NCBI GenBank assembly: GCA_007748055.1
Contig: CP036279.1
Coordinates: 4,216,001-4,280,000, forward strand
DNA from: Kolteria novifilia
Lineage (GTDB): Bacteria; Planctomycetota; Planctomycetia; Kolteriales; Kolteriaceae
Length of the DNA stretch: 64,000 nt
Direction of reading: 5' to 3'
Below the pieces are notes generated by a model. The model worked only from the letters and a program-made list of their open reading frames with translations, had not been told where the DNA came from and did no database searches. A program made the translations under genes and the position numbers. This document shows positions 53,231-63,100 of the stretch, in pieces (within the stretch, counting starts at the first letter, position 1; each line of letters opens with the position of its first letter).

Positions 53231-54814
53231 ATGTTCGCGTTCCTAAAAAGTATCGGGAAGGGAATCGCGTCATTCTTCGGGATGATCCTCGTCCCCTTCA
53301 AGAAGGTGGCTCCCGGGGGCCGCTTGCATCCCGTTGTCCGCTGGTTGCTTCACGCCTTGACACTATTGCTGGTGCTTGGCCTCCTGACCCTCGCCAACTA
53401 CCAGTTCGACCTCGGGCGGGTCTTGCGCGCTCCGACACCCTGGGTCAGGATCTTCTGGCTCCCCCTTCTGTTCCTCCTCTTCTACCTCCTCTGTTGGTCG
53501 GGTTGGTGGATCTGGAAGATGTTGAGTCAACAGGAGGAAGAGGTCTCCCAATACCCCGACATCGATCGCGCCTGGGAAGAGGCGGAAATCTCGCTCAACG
53601 ACGCAGGCATCGATCTGTCGACGGTGCCCATTTTCCTGGTGATCGGCAAGCCCCGCGGTTCCGAGGAAGCCCTCTTCTCCAGCGCGGATATCGACTGGAC
53701 CGTCAACCAGGTGCCGCGCCGACCCGACTCGCCCATTTATGTCTACGGCAGCCCCGAAGCGATCTTCGTCACCTGCGCGGACAACTCCCTGCTCGGGCGA
53801 CAGGCAAGCCTGCTGGAAGAGACCGAGAGACGACTGCGTTCGAAGCGAGCAATGGAAGCGGTTCCCATCTCGGCCGAGGAAGCAACCGACATGGACCAGC
53901 GTTCCCAACGCTCCTCGTCGGGCCGCTCCAGCGATTCGACCACCGCTTCCGCCAGCACTTCCTCGATGGCCGCGGCCCGTTTGCGAGCCGGGCGAACCCC
54001 TCGGCTATTGAACATGACCGAGGAAGTCGAACTGCTCACCGCTCGTCTCCGGCACACGCTTCGCGTGATCCAGCGTGCCCGCGATCCGTTTTGCCCGCTC
54101 AACGGTATTCTGCTGCTGATCCCATTCGCGGCGATCGACTCGGACGAAAGCGCCCAGCAGACCGGGGCGATCATTCGTCGGGACCTCTCATCGGTGCGAA
54201 GCGTCTTACAGATTCACTGTCCCCTCTTCGCGCTGCTATGCGATCTGGAAACGGCGCCAGGTTTCGCCGACTTTATCTCCAGCATCCCGACGGAGTTGCG
54301 GCAACGGCCAATGGGCCGCGACTTTCCCCTCCTGCCCGACATCGAGCGTGAGGCGATTCCGCGCATGATCAACAGCGGGGTCGAGTGGCTCTGCCAAGAC
54401 TTGATGCGAACGGCCGTCTACAAGCTCTTCCGCGTCGAGGGCTCCGGACGCGAGGATCCGATGCGGATCATGCTGCACAACACGCGTCTGTTCGTGCTGA
54501 TGTACGCTCTGGTCGAGCGCCAAGCCCGTCTCTCCCGCGTGCTGACGCGAGCCACCGCCTCGGAATCGCGCGGTCCGATCCTTTTTGGAGGCATCTACCT
54601 AGCCGGCACGGGGCGCGATCCCCACGAGCGGGCGTTCATTCCCGGCGTCTTCCGCCTGTTGGTCGAAAACCAGAACTATGTCTCTTGGACCGCGGAAGCC
54701 AACGACCTGGAAAAAACTCTAAACCGCTACACACGGATGGGTTACATCGGCATGACGGTCCTGATCGCCATCATGATCATCATCTGCACGAGCTATTGGC
54801 AGCGTCTGTATTGA
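53231..54814 (+). CDS. tssM: Short TssM-like protein (IcmF N-terminal type)
   Basis: The 527-aa protein has two N-terminal membrane helices (WLLHALTLLLVLGLLTL and IFWLPLLFLLFYLLCW). A cytoplasmic IcmF-like domain follows (VPIFLVIGKPRGSEEALFSS, CPLNGILLLIPFAAID, FADFISSIPTELRQRPMG), then a last helix at the C-terminus. Where TssM normally has a GPPGSGKT P-loop, this protein has GKPRGSEEA, so nucleotide binding is unlikely. Usual TssM is over 1100 aa with a large periplasmic domain, which is absent here. The giant proteins downstream could replace it. Confidence 0.85.
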   Translation: MFAFLKSIGKGIASFFGMILVPFKKVAPGGRLHPVVRWLLHALTLLLVLGLLTLANYQFDLGRVLRAPTPWVRIFWLPLLFLLFYLLCWSGWWIWKMLSQQEEEVSQYPDIDRAWEEAEISLNDAGIDLSTVPIFLVIGKPRGSEEALFSSADIDWTVNQVPRRPDSPIYVYGSPEAIFVTCADNSLLGRQASLLEETERRLRSKRAMEAVPISAEEATDMDQRSQRSSSGRSSDSTTASASTSSMAAARLRAGRTPRLLNMTEEVELLTARLRHTLRVIQRARDPFCPLNGILLLIPFAAIDSDESAQQTGAIIRRDLSSVRSVLQIHCPLFALLCDLETAPGFADFISSIPTELRQRPMGRDFPLLPDIEREAIPRMINSGVEWLCQDLMRTAVYKLFRVEGSGREDPMRIMLHNTRLFVLMYALVERQARLSRVLTRATASESRGPILFGGIYLAGTGRDPHERAFIPGVFRLLVENQNYVSWTAEANDLEKTLNRYTRMGYIGMTVLIAIMIIICTSYWQRLY

Positions 54815-55066
54815 CCCCGATGCCGAGCCCTTGACGATCGCTCGCCGGCAACTCGCATTGCCCATCTTCCGGATTCATGTAGTGTTGAGGCGCGTCGGCC
54901 GCGGCCAACGACAGAACGGAAGACGTGGCCGGTAGTTACCGAGACACGATTGGCGGCTTTCGGCTCCCGATGGGCTCGCGTCATCGACCCGCCAGCGATT
55001 CGACCCGTCAGTTCCGGCGACGCATCATGAGTCGGCTAGTGAATGCCGCTTCGAGACGAGGAAGTC

Positions 55067-58000
55067 ATGGATAACACCAACCCGGGCAAGGCGACACCTT
55101 CATGGCGTCCCGAACCTCAAGAAACGCCGGTCGAAGAGGAGTCGACGTGGTCACCGGAGTGGCGTCGGGAGCCGGAAATGCCCATCCGGGCACGTCGGCG
55201 TCGGACGCGACTGCTCAAGGTGGGTGCCTTTTGCCTCTTCTTCGGGGTGACGCTCGGCGTTTGGATCTGGGTACTCCTCTGGTACGTCCCCCTACAGTCC
55301 TCTTCGATCGTTCTGGTCGGAACCGCCTACGAGAAGAACCTTGAACTGCCTCCCAACACCTACGGGATGCAAACGCTCGTCGACATCCTGGGCCAACCTC
55401 TCCTCGAACAACGTTTTCTCTTCAAGAATGTCGGCGTCGAGAAACTTGGCAACGAGGTTCGCCCCTTCCGCGTCGATGTCGACTGGGCCGACGGGATCGA
55501 GGTGGTCAAGACGCCGACGCTGATCGTCTACTTTTCCGCTCACGGCGGGGCGGACCAGGAGGGAGCCTACCTCCTTCCGCAGGACGCGCGTATCGCCAAC
55601 ACGAGTGAAGACCGCGTTCGCATGCGGAGTGTCATCCAACGTCTTGGAAAACTTCCGAAGAGTCTCAATAAAATTCTCGTGCTCGACGTGACCGACTTGG
55701 AGGTCTACTGGCCCCTGGGCATGCTCACCAACCAGTTCGCCCGCGAGTTGGAAGCGATCAATCAAGAGATCGTCGACGTTCCCAATCTCGTCGTCCTTTG
55801 CGCTAGTGGCATCGATGAACGCTCCTGGGCGAGCCCCGAATGGCGCCAGACGGTCTACGGCCACTTCTTTCTCGACGGGCTGCGGGGGGCTGGCGACAAG
55901 GACAGAAATGGTCGCGTTTCCGTCGCCGAACTGCACACGTTTCTCCAACAAGAGGTCTCGTCCTGGGTGAGAACCAATCGGGGCGCGACTCAGACTCCCA
56001 TGCTTCTGCCCCTCGGACGCGAGGGAACATTCCGCGCCGAGTCGATTCAACTCGCGGAGGTGCCCGAGAAGTTCGAGAGCGAGACGGCAAAGGATCCTCC
56101 ACGAACGACGATCCCGCCGGAACTGAACACCGCCTGGCAGAAGTACGAGCAACTCGCAAAGAGCATCCCACCTCCATCGACCCACTCGCCCGAACTGTGG
56201 GAACAGTACCTCTTCGTACTGCTGCGCTTCGACGAACTCATGCGCCAAGGAGCGACCGAACAGGCAGCAAATCTGTCGGTCGAACTCGACGACCTCGAGC
56301 AAGACCTGTCGCAGGCTCGCCAGATCCAACTCAGCTCGCTCCAGAACAGCCTTCAGATGCCCGTGATCGCCGGACAATCGGTGGCCGGTTCCAGCGACGA
56401 CTTGAACTCGTGGAACAAACTCTGGAGCGCCGCGCCCAAAGACGTGTCGAAGGTTTGGGCGTCGATTCAGAAGCCCTGGCAGAACTTAAGTGATGAAGAA
56501 CAGCGGCTACGGCGTTTGGTCTTCTTCCAGTACCTGGTCAAACAGGCCGAGCAGCTTCCCTCCTCGAACATCAAGAAGGCGGCGGGACTGGCCCAATTGA
56601 TGAGGGATCCGCGGTTCCCTCTCCCCGCGGAAGTCAACTACCTGCTCATGCTCAGTCGCGGCAGCGACCTACCGTTCGACAAGATTCCGGCCCAGTACGC
56701 CTCCTTGCCGGAGAAGTCGATCGAAATCGGGCAACTGGGCGAACAGGCCGCCCTGGGCGTCGGCTCCTCCCCCTTCCCCTACAGTGGTCGAATTCAGGGA
56801 GCGATTCGTCCCTTGATCGACGCCGCCGACTCGAAACGGCGTCTCGCCCAGGACTTGCTCTTCACGCCGACCGAGGACAACTACGCCTCGGCGAGCAAGT
56901 TGATGACCGTGGCGCAGCAGGGATATGAAGGCGCCCTCAAGCGAGCGGAGACGATTCAAGCGGCGATCCAATTGCGCGATCAAGTGATGCCGATCCTTCC
57001 CTACTTCTCCCAATGGGTCGCGGGCCGCCAGATCCCCAACGTCACCCAAGCCCGGCCTCAGAACGAGAAGCTGGTGAAGATGACCTCCCTCTGGCATGAC
57101 ACGCACGAGCTGATGTCCCTGGTGAACCAAGCGACGCGCATCTTCCCCGACGCGTCGGAGTCGTCGGCCAGCAACGAAACGACGCTCCTTTCAAAACTCG
57201 CCGAACAGACGGCGCGCGTCTCCTCGGGCTACCAGAGCGTGGCGAACGACTACGCGACCTTTCTGCAAAGCGTCTCCGACTCACAATCCCCCACCGTCTG
57301 GCGGGATCTCGAGAACGCGCTGCGGGTTCCCTATCCCGATGCCTCATTGCGTCTCAAAATCATCCAACAACAACAACAGGTTTCGCGCAACTTCCTGCTG
57401 GCCGAGACCGCCACCGAGACCCTACCGGCGATGCCGACCGCCTCGGAGAAACGCTCCCTCGCGACCCAGTACGCCTACCGGCAGGGGAAAATGGCGCTCG
57501 AGGTCATTGGCCAGGAACTCTTCGACTCGACGACCGCTCAAGGCGTCGAGACCTACGACCAAGTCCAGCATCGGCTCGCGACGTTCGAAGTCGATCGGGA
57601 GTGGTGGGACTCGATCATGGCGGTTGGCGACCAGGAGGCCCTGCGCTGGCTGCAACTGCCTACGACCATCAACAACCTCTGCCGGACGTCCAAGACCGAG
57701 AAGTCGGTCCAAGTGACGGAAGATCTCCAGCAGGCCGACTCGTTGGCGCGGCAGCTCGATGGGGTCGGTTCGTTCGCGTTGACCGAGAGTCCCGGGGAGA
57801 TCATTCGGCGCGATCTGATCACCGAGCTGATGCTGTGGCTCTCGGAACGCACCTACTTGGACCACTGGTTCGCGTACGACCCCACCGCGGAACCCTACTA
57901 CCGCTTCGCGGGATTGATCTATCTCGACGACGCTTGGCGACTGGCGATCAGCCAATCGCAGCGCGACGAGATCCAGAAGCAACAGAGTCGCCTCAACGCT

Positions 58001-60148
58001 CCCGGGACGCTCACCATCGAAGGCCCCGCCGTCTTCAACCTAACGAGCCAACTCAGTTTCATGCTCGACTACTCGATCGCCCCCTCGCGCAGCGCGAGTG
58101 TGCCCGAGGGCTACGTCACCCTCTGGCCCGTATCGGGGGAGAACATCGACTTGACGCTGCCGCAATCGCTGCAGCGGCTGATCCGGCAACACATCCCGAA
58201 TAAGAAGCCGGCGATCCTGAGCTGCACCGCTCAATCGCCGCTCGTGGTCGACGCCGAGAAGGCCCCCGGCCCGAAGACGGCGATGTCGACGAACACTTCC
58301 ATCACCATCGAGGGGCTCTACCGCGGCCAACAGATCAAGCAATCGACCAGTGTCGACATCTTTCCCCTGGCGGATATCTACCAGCGTCGCATCAATGCTC
58401 CACAAAACGCGACCCTCGCGGTCCGCGCCGCCGGACCGATCTACGAACAGTTCGGCGCGAGCAACGCCGCGGTCTCGATCATCGTCGATTGCTCGGGGAG
58501 CATGGCCCCCTCGAGCGGCGTCTACGACTCGAGCACCAAGTACGTCGAGGCGACCACCGCGCTCGGCCAAGTCCTCTCGAACCTGGCGAAGGGAACCCAG
58601 GTAAGTCTTTGGGTCTTCGGCCAAGCGGTCGGCCCCGAGAAGACCGTCCCGCCGGAACAGACGATTCAGCGAATTTACGGGCCGGCGAAATGGGATCCCG
58701 CCAACCTCTCGAAGGTGATGGCCGAGGTCTCCTACCCCAAATTGCAGCCGTGGAATGAATCTCCCATCGTCGCCAGCATGGTCGCCGCGAAGAACGACTT
58801 GGTCCGAATCCCCGGCTTCAAGACGATGATCGTGATCACCGACGGCATGGACAATCGCTTCGCCAACGACACGACCCTCAATCCCGGCGGGTTGGACATC
58901 TCCGCGTTTCTCTACGAATCCTTTCAGAACACCGGCATCGAAGTCAACATGATCGGCTTCAAGGTCGTCAACACCGAGGAATCCCAGGCAAAACGACAGT
59001 TCGACGTGATCCAGGACTTCCCCCTTCCTGGGCGGTGGTATTCGGTCAGCCAAGCCGCCGACCTCGTCGGAGCGCTCGACCAAGCGATGCGGCAGGAGCT
59101 GCGGTACTGGGTGCTCACGCCCGATGGCGCCCTGGCGCCGGGATGTCCCGAGGAGGGATTGCGGGCCAGTTCCCTCGGCCAACCGATCTCCTGGTATCCC
59201 CAAGGACTCGCTCCGGGTGTCTACCAAGTTCGGGTCAAGACCGACCAGCTTCTCCAGAAGGAAATCGCCCTCAATCGCGGCGACCTGCTGCTCATCGACT
59301 TGGTCCCATCCCCCAACGGCATCGAGTTCGAACGCGCGGTCTACTCGCAAGAGGAGTTTCCTTGGAAGCCAAACGCCGAGGCGGCCGGCTGGCGCATGGC
59401 GGTGCTGCAGAATCAACTCCTCGACCAAGGCCAAGCGGAGATGCTCCTGACACTCGAGGACACCAAGGACCGCGCCCGGCAACTCGTCCTCGAGCAGGTC
59501 CGTCCCCAACGCGTCTGGTTCGACGTTCAAACAAAGCCCGAGAGCAGCAATCCCTTCTCGCTCGCGTGGCGCATGCAGACCGGCTACCCCGCTCCGGCCT
59601 TTACCCTGAGCGTGCCGCATTGGCCAACGCTTCCGGGGACCACGGCGCCGGTTCAGCCTCTCTTAAGCGCGTGGTGGACTCCCAATCAAGCGACGCCGCC
59701 GTCGGTGACGCTGATTCGCGGCAGCGACTTCGACAACTACCGTGGGATCGTGGCCCGACGCGTCGAGGTCGACAACGATCTCATCGAGATCGAGAGCGTC
59801 AACGTCGAGGACCACTTCGTCGAGACGACTCCAGGCAAGTTCCAGAAGACGACCTGCTTGGTCGTCCGCGTCTCCTACGCCGCCAACCGCCCCGTCTGGG
59901 CGCGACTCAGCGGGCTGGGAACCACCGGCTTCGAACACCGCTACTACACCACCGTCAACCAATACACGGGTCTCTTCTGGCCGACGACCGCGGACCAGGT
60001 CGAGGAACAACTCCGGGCCTTGAGCCTCGTCTCCCTCGACGAGTTCAAACGCGAGGCGAAGCTACGCGGCTTCACACTCTCGCTCGACAAGCTTCAGGCC
60101 CCCGATCCGAACAGTGTGCGGCCGGTGCCGCCGGTCAAACTCGATTAA
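55067..60148 (+). CDS. Giant membrane protein with degenerate caspase-like and VWA domains
   Basis: The protein is 1693 aa from an ATG at 55067; an in-frame start at 55043 adds 8 residues. One membrane helix is at about 55-80 (FCLFFGVTLGVWIWVLLWYV). A caspase/C14-like domain follows (about 125-330): it keeps the His motif VYFSAHGGADQEG, but the Cys motif (usually DACHSG) reads ILVLDVTDLEV, so it should be inactive. A large helical region follows, then a VWA domain near 1130-1330 with an intact metal site (IIVDCSGSMAPS) and ITDGMDNRF. The C-terminus is beta-rich. It lies in the tss operon downstream of tssM. A scaffold or TssM-replacing role is inferred. Confidence 0.85.
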   Translation: MDNTNPGKATPSWRPEPQETPVEEESTWSPEWRREPEMPIRARRRRTRLLKVGAFCLFFGVTLGVWIWVLLWYVPLQSSSIVLVGTAYEKNLELPPNTYGMQTLVDILGQPLLEQRFLFKNVGVEKLGNEVRPFRVDVDWADGIEVVKTPTLIVYFSAHGGADQEGAYLLPQDARIANTSEDRVRMRSVIQRLGKLPKSLNKILVLDVTDLEVYWPLGMLTNQFARELEAINQEIVDVPNLVVLCASGIDERSWASPEWRQTVYGHFFLDGLRGAGDKDRNGRVSVAELHTFLQQEVSSWVRTNRGATQTPMLLPLGREGTFRAESIQLAEVPEKFESETAKDPPRTTIPPELNTAWQKYEQLAKSIPPPSTHSPELWEQYLFVLLRFDELMRQGATEQAANLSVELDDLEQDLSQARQIQLSSLQNSLQMPVIAGQSVAGSSDDLNSWNKLWSAAPKDVSKVWASIQKPWQNLSDEEQRLRRLVFFQYLVKQAEQLPSSNIKKAAGLAQLMRDPRFPLPAEVNYLLMLSRGSDLPFDKIPAQYASLPEKSIEIGQLGEQAALGVGSSPFPYSGRIQGAIRPLIDAADSKRRLAQDLLFTPTEDNYASASKLMTVAQQGYEGALKRAETIQAAIQLRDQVMPILPYFSQWVAGRQIPNVTQARPQNEKLVKMTSLWHDTHELMSLVNQATRIFPDASESSASNETTLLSKLAEQTARVSSGYQSVANDYATFLQSVSDSQSPTVWRDLENALRVPYPDASLRLKIIQQQQQVSRNFLLAETATETLPAMPTASEKRSLATQYAYRQGKMALEVIGQELFDSTTAQGVETYDQVQHRLATFEVDREWWDSIMAVGDQEALRWLQLPTTINNLCRTSKTEKSVQVTEDLQQADSLARQLDGVGSFALTESPGEIIRRDLITELMLWLSERTYLDHWFAYDPTAEPYYRFAGLIYLDDAWRLAISQSQRDEIQKQQSRLNAPGTLTIEGPAVFNLTSQLSFMLDYSIAPSRSASVPEGYVTLWPVSGENIDLTLPQSLQRLIRQHIPNKKPAILSCTAQSPLVVDAEKAPGPKTAMSTNTSITIEGLYRGQQIKQSTSVDIFPLADIYQRRINAPQNATLAVRAAGPIYEQFGASNAAVSIIVDCSGSMAPSSGVYDSSTKYVEATTALGQVLSNLAKGTQVSLWVFGQAVGPEKTVPPEQTIQRIYGPAKWDPANLSKVMAEVSYPKLQPWNESPIVASMVAAKNDLVRIPGFKTMIVITDGMDNRFANDTTLNPGGLDISAFLYESFQNTGIEVNMIGFKVVNTEESQAKRQFDVIQDFPLPGRWYSVSQAADLVGALDQAMRQELRYWVLTPDGALAPGCPEEGLRASSLGQPISWYPQGLAPGVYQVRVKTDQLLQKEIALNRGDLLLIDLVPSPNGIEFERAVYSQEEFPWKPNAEAAGWRMAVLQNQLLDQGQAEMLLTLEDTKDRARQLVLEQVRPQRVWFDVQTKPESSNPFSLAWRMQTGYPAPAFTLSVPHWPTLPGTTAPVQPLLSAWWTPNQATPPSVTLIRGSDFDNYRGIVARRVEVDNDLIEIESVNVEDHFVETTPGKFQKTTCLVVRVSYAANRPVWARLSGLGTTGFEHRYYTTVNQYTGLFWPTTADQVEEQLRALSLVSLDEFKREAKLRGFTLSLDKLQAPDPNSVRPVPPVKLD

Positions 60149-60198
60149 CGCACGTGCTGGCCATTGGCCCACCGCCAAACTCCTAGGAGGCCCGAACG

Positions 60199-63100
60199 AT
60201 GGCGGAGCAGCCCCCGTCTCCACCCGCCTCGGAAGGCGATCAAAACCCGGAAGAGAAGTCGAGCGAGGAAACCTCCGCCTCGACACCGGCGGTCGCTCCG
60301 GTTCGCTCGATCTGGCGCGAGCGCGCGATCGCGCAACTGCACGTCGATCCGAAGACCGCTCGCAAGCGCCGCATCTTCGGTCTGTTGGCGACCAGCGCCG
60401 TCCTCATCGGCATGATGGCCGGGATGCTCTACTGGCTGCGGCCAGTACCCAGGCCTCACTTCATTCCGCTGTGGGTCACTCACTACGATAGCCCTCTGCT
60501 CCCCGACAACCCCTTCGGACAGCTCGACCGCGACGCGATTCAACAGGGCATGTTCTTTCCCGAAACGAGCGACGTCGAGTTCGAATCGGAGAGCGCCTTC
60601 GCCTTTCGCCGCAAGCTCACCGATCTTAGCCAGATCGACGCGATGGCCGGCGTCGTCGTCTACGTGTCGGCCTTTACGATCACCGGTCCCAAGGGGGACC
60701 TCTACATCATGCCGCGCGACTTCCGGCATGCCGACATCAGTTCGCGCGTCGCTCTCAAGGAGATCCTCGACGCCCTCAAGAAGTGTCCGGCCCAAGGGAA
60801 GCTGCTCGTCCTGGACATCATGAAGCCGATCGGCGACTTTCGCGTCGGCGACCTGGTGGAGGACGCGGGATTGCTCGTCCAAGACGAACTAAAGAAGGTT
60901 CCCGACCCGACCCGGCTGGTACTCCTGTCCTGTTCACCGGGACAAACCGCGCTCGTGTCCCAATCGCAACGTCGAAGCGTCTTCTCCTACTACTTCGAGG
61001 AAGGGCTTCGCGGTTGGGCCGACCTCTACAACGAGTCGCAATCCGCCGACGGTTTGGTCTCGGTCAAGGAAATCGGCGCCTTCGTTCAGGCGCGCGTCGA
61101 TCGCTGGGCTAGTTCCGTGCGCGGCAAGCGTCAAACGCCACAGATGATCGGCTCCGGGGACGACTTCATGCTTGTCGCCGTCCCCTATGGCGAACCTCCG
61201 GCGATGGCTCCGCTGCCCAACGCGACTCAATTGGCGGCCGTCCAAGCCAAACGCTACCCGGACCCTCAGTCGGCCAAGAGTTCCGCGGATTCCAAGAACG
61301 GCTCCTCGAGCGCCTCGGACTCGAAGAATGGCTCGTCCTCCAAGAGCGCCTCGTCGAAGTCCGATTCCAAGAGTGGCGCCACGTCCCCCAAGAGCTCCGC
61401 CTCCCAGAAGGACGCCAAGGGCAAGACACCCGCCAAACCCAAGCTCACTCCCGAGGAACAGAAGCAACAAGAGGCCAAACAGAAAGCCGAGGCCGAAGAG
61501 AAGGCGCTCGTCGATCGCGTCTTTCCTCCAGTTCCCTACCCGACTTGGCTCAGCGGCGGCTGGACGCTGCTCGACCAATGGCAACGCGAGTCGGTGATCA
61601 AGGCTTCCCCCTGGACCTTCCGCCAACTCTCCGCCACCCTTCTTCAGGCCGAGCGCAACTGGCGAAACGGTTCCGACGTCACCCAACTTCAGAAGCGGGT
61701 CATCGAAGCGACGACTCGTCTACACTCGCAGATGAACGCCCTCGCCAACATTCCGCGACCAACGCCCCGCTCCCTGACCCAAGCCAAGAACGTCGGCGCG
61801 ACGCCAGACCCCACGATCGATGACGCGGTCACGAAACTGATCGACCAATGGAACTCCGACAAGCAAAGCCTGAAACCGGACGCCTTCACCCAAGCCGCCG
61901 ACAAACTCGTCAGCGATTTCGTGAAGAAGTACGGCAACGCCGACACCTTCGCGCTTTCGTGGGCCATCTTTCAAGCCGCCCTCGCGGACACGTCTCCCAC
62001 CCCCGATCGCCTGAACCTCTACGTTAGCCTGCTCAACCTTCAGGGAGCACCGCCTCAGTACGTCGAGACGCTTCGCCTTGTCCAGCTCGCTCATGCCTCC
62101 GCGGCGTACGCTCCCAACACTTGGCCGACGGGGGTCGCACACAACATCCTGCAGCTCTCGGACTACCACACCTCCGCCACCGCCTATCCGCGCTCCTTCC
62201 AATGGATCGAGCCGATGTTGTCGGTGACGGTACAGAAAGAGCACGACGGCTTGGCCCTCTTCTTCGCGCCTCTCTATGCGCCGGCGCCCCAGGCGGAGCC
62301 GATCCTCAAGAGCGTCGACGAGTCGTACCAAGTCATCCTCTACCGCAGCCAGGTCGTGCAATCCTGCTGGCAGAACCTCGACGACGCGATGGTGTCGATC
62401 TCGGCGTATGCCATTCCCCCGGGACAGCTGACGGCGCGGAAGGGAGATTGGCAGACCGCCGCGACGACCGCCGAGAAGCTCTTCGGCATGATGGCCAGTC
62501 GCCCAAGCGCCGCGGCCCTCTCGGCCGACGAACTGCTTCGTCAGGAACTCGACGAGGTGATCCCCCTTTCCGGAGATCTGGGGCAAGCCCTCACTTCGCT
62601 CCAGGCCAATTCGGACTCCGACGTCGTCGAACGGTTCGCGAACCAAATGCGCACCGGCCGTGGCACGGGCGATTCGATCGGCATGGTCCTGCTTCGCCTC
62701 GAAACGCCCTTTATCGCCTCCGCTCAGCGCGTCGACCTCTGGAACTCGTTGCTTATCGACGAACAGCGCGCCGTCTTGACGGTTCTCCGCCAGGATGAAC
62801 GTGAGAACCAGGATATGCTCATCACCAACCCGCAGTCGGTCTCGAGCGATCAAACGCAGCAAGCGGTCCAGTCCTTCAAGGAGGCCGCCAAGCAGAAGGC
62901 GAACAAGGCGGTGACCCTGCTTCAGGTGGGCAACGCCACGCCCCAGGTCATCAATGAAGTCAACGCGCTGATCAAGCTCGCCGGTCGCCGGGGCGCTTCC
63001 CCCGCTCTCTGGGGAGCCGTCAGTTCGTACCTGAACGAAGTCTGGACCGAGAAGCTTCTCGATCAGTTCGACAGCTCCAAGTCACCCAACGAGAAGGTGC

